Source: Nocardioides flavus (ex Wang et al. 2016)
Lineage (GTDB): Bacteria > Actinomycetota > Actinomycetes > Propionibacteriales > Nocardioidaceae
Assembly (NCBI RefSeq): GCF_014653115.1
Contig: NZ_BNAD01000006.1
Location: 62,001-126,000 of the forward strand
Reading direction: 5' to 3'
Length of the DNA stretch: 64,000 nucleotides
Numbering within the stretch: position 1 is the stretch's first letter; each line of letters starts with the position of its first letter. Shown here in pieces: positions 63,204-64,000 of the stretch. The notes under the pieces are model-generated. The model worked only from the letters and a program-made list of their open reading frames with translations, ran no database searches and was not told the DNA's origin. A program made the position numbers and the translations under genes.

Positions 63204-64000
63204 GTGGCAGACACGTCAGAACCCCGCGCAGGCGAGACGGCGACCGGCCGCCACGCGCTCGGCCCGCACGTCGTGGGGCAGCGCGTCGTCGTGCGCCACC
63301 TGCTTCCCGACGGGCGCGCCAGCGACGTCCTCGGGGTCTGCACGTCGTGGGACGCGGACTCGCTGAGCGTCGACCGGGAGGGGCACGGGCCCGTGACCAT
63401 CCCCCTGGCCGACGTGGTGACCGGCAAGCCGGTGCCGCCGCGCGCCTCCGTACGAGCGCGGGTGCGGGCCCGGACGGCCGAGGACCACGGGCTCGGCCTG
63501 TGGCCGGACACCGAACGGGTGGACCTCGGCGAGTGGGTGCTGCGCGCACGCCCCCCAGCACCCGGCGACCGTCCCCGCAAGCGCGCCAACTCGGCCCTCG
63601 CGATGGGCGACGCAGACATGCCCCTGACACACGCCACCAACGAGGTCCGCCGCTTCTACGAGGCGCGCGGGCAGGTGCCGACGGTGCAGGTCGAGCAGCG
63701 CTCGTCCTACGAGCGGTGGTTCCGCTCGCTGGGCTGGACGCCGGTGCCGGGCGGCGACTCGCACTTCCAGGTCGCGCCGACGTCGCGGGCCCTGCGGGCC
63801 GCCGGCCGTGGCCTCGACGGCACCGCGCTCACCGAGACCGGCTCCCGGTGCGTCGTCGAGCTGGTCGACGGAGAGCTCTTGGCCCGCGGCGAGGCGTACG
63901 TCGACGGCGACTGGGTCGGGCTGCACTCGGTGGAGGTGGCACCCGGGCGTCGACGTGAGGGACTCGGCACCGCCGTGGTCGCGGACCTGCTGGACTGGGG
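63204..64000 (+). CDS. GNAT acetyltransferase, cg3035/Rv0428c type, 3' end missing
   Basis: About 265 residues are visible before the right edge. An N-terminal SH3-like part (GQRVVVRHLLPDGRASDVLG, then DSLSVDREG and PLADVVTGKPVPPR) is followed by a linker and a second alpha/beta domain. The acetyl-CoA-binding signature RRREGLGTAV lies near residue 252 and the rest of the GNAT domain is cut. The start GTG 63204 gives V-A-D-T-S-E-P. Substrate unknown. It is divergent from fdxA, with a 67-base gap holding the promoters. Confidence 0.85.
   Translation, partial: MADTSEPRAGETATGRHALGPHVVGQRVVVRHLLPDGRASDVLGVCTSWDADSLSVDREGHGPVTIPLADVVTGKPVPPRASVRARVRARTAEDHGLGLWPDTERVDLGEWVLRARPPAPGDRPRKRANSALAMGDADMPLTHATNEVRRFYEARGQVPTVQVEQRSSYERWFRSLGWTPVPGGDSHFQVAPTSRALRAAGRGLDGTALTETGSRCVVELVDGELLARGEAYVDGDWVGLHSVEVAPGRRREGLGTAVVADLLDW

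Overview
The window is very GC-rich (roughly 72% by eye), tightly packed, and uses many GTG starts with ATGA/GTGA stop-start overlaps. Gene content points to an actinomycete of the Nocardioides / Propionibacteriales type. The main evidence is treX-treY-treZ, a Ku/LigD repair set, an actinobacterial Tad (Flp) pilus locus, a sigE-rseA-htrA block with a divergent O-methyltransferase as in Mycobacterium, a translational T-box before ileS, actinobacterial dapD and dapC-fdxA, and an Rv0428c-type acetyltransferase. The genus is inferred. No rRNA, tRNA, IS element, prophage or CRISPR array was seen, and no gene-free stretch exceeds 300 bases.

Layout. 1-5.8 kb: treX-treY-treZ (minus), treZ cut by the left edge. 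5.9-8.2 kb: an MMPL/RND transporter. 8.2-12.8 kb: Tad operon tadA-tadB-tadC, a tiny pilin-like gene and three TadE/TadG-type pseudopilin genes. 12.9-15.2 kb: a TetR repressor divergent from a DHA2 drug exporter with twin operators between them, then an OmpR-type regulator and a 48-residue peptide. 16.1-19.0 kb: LigD polymerase and LigD ligase as separate genes, divergent from ku. 19.2-24.8 kb: a carboxyltransferase fusion, a CoA-transferase and a MatC-like dicarboxylate carrier facing a GntR regulator and a TauE/SafE transporter; this looks like a dicarboxylate (malonate-like) utilisation cluster. 24.8-29.6 kb: large NAD-dependent glutamate dehydrogenase. 29.8-36.8 kb: DUF2505, P5C dehydrogenase, a wax ester synthase/DGAT homologue with an altered active-site motif, a cupredoxin-like lipoprotein paired with a polytopic membrane protein, and a secreted RTX protein.

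36.8-39.2 kb: the rest of the Tad machinery (TadZ/CpaE-like ATPase and CpaB) and a small HTH protein, about 24 kb from the first Tad block. 39.2-42.7 kb: htrA, rseA and sigE with an O-methyltransferase diverging. 42.7-49.1 kb: leucyl aminopeptidase, DUF3117, enoyl-CoA hydratase, an M14 carboxypeptidase-like protein, a DivIVA-domain protein, a LOG-family protein and dapE. 49.2-51.1 kb: a secreted protein with eight propeller-like repeats. 51.1-54.4 kb: three chained genes for apparently paralogous membrane proteins with an extracytoplasmic TPM-like domain, two of them carrying a cytoplasmic Cys/His module; this is the least explained system here. 54.4-57.8 kb: ileS with its T-box. 57.9-64.0 kb: a secreted protein, DinB-like protein, dapD, a secreted transglycosylase-like/M15-like fusion, dapC-fdxA and a GNAT gene cut by the right edge.

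The genes mix core biosynthesis (three diaminopimelate/lysine steps, isoleucyl-tRNA charging), envelope stress control (SigE/RseA/HtrA), repair by end joining, compatible-solute synthesis and surface structures. Operon logic is visible mainly as 1-4 base overlaps between start and stop codons.
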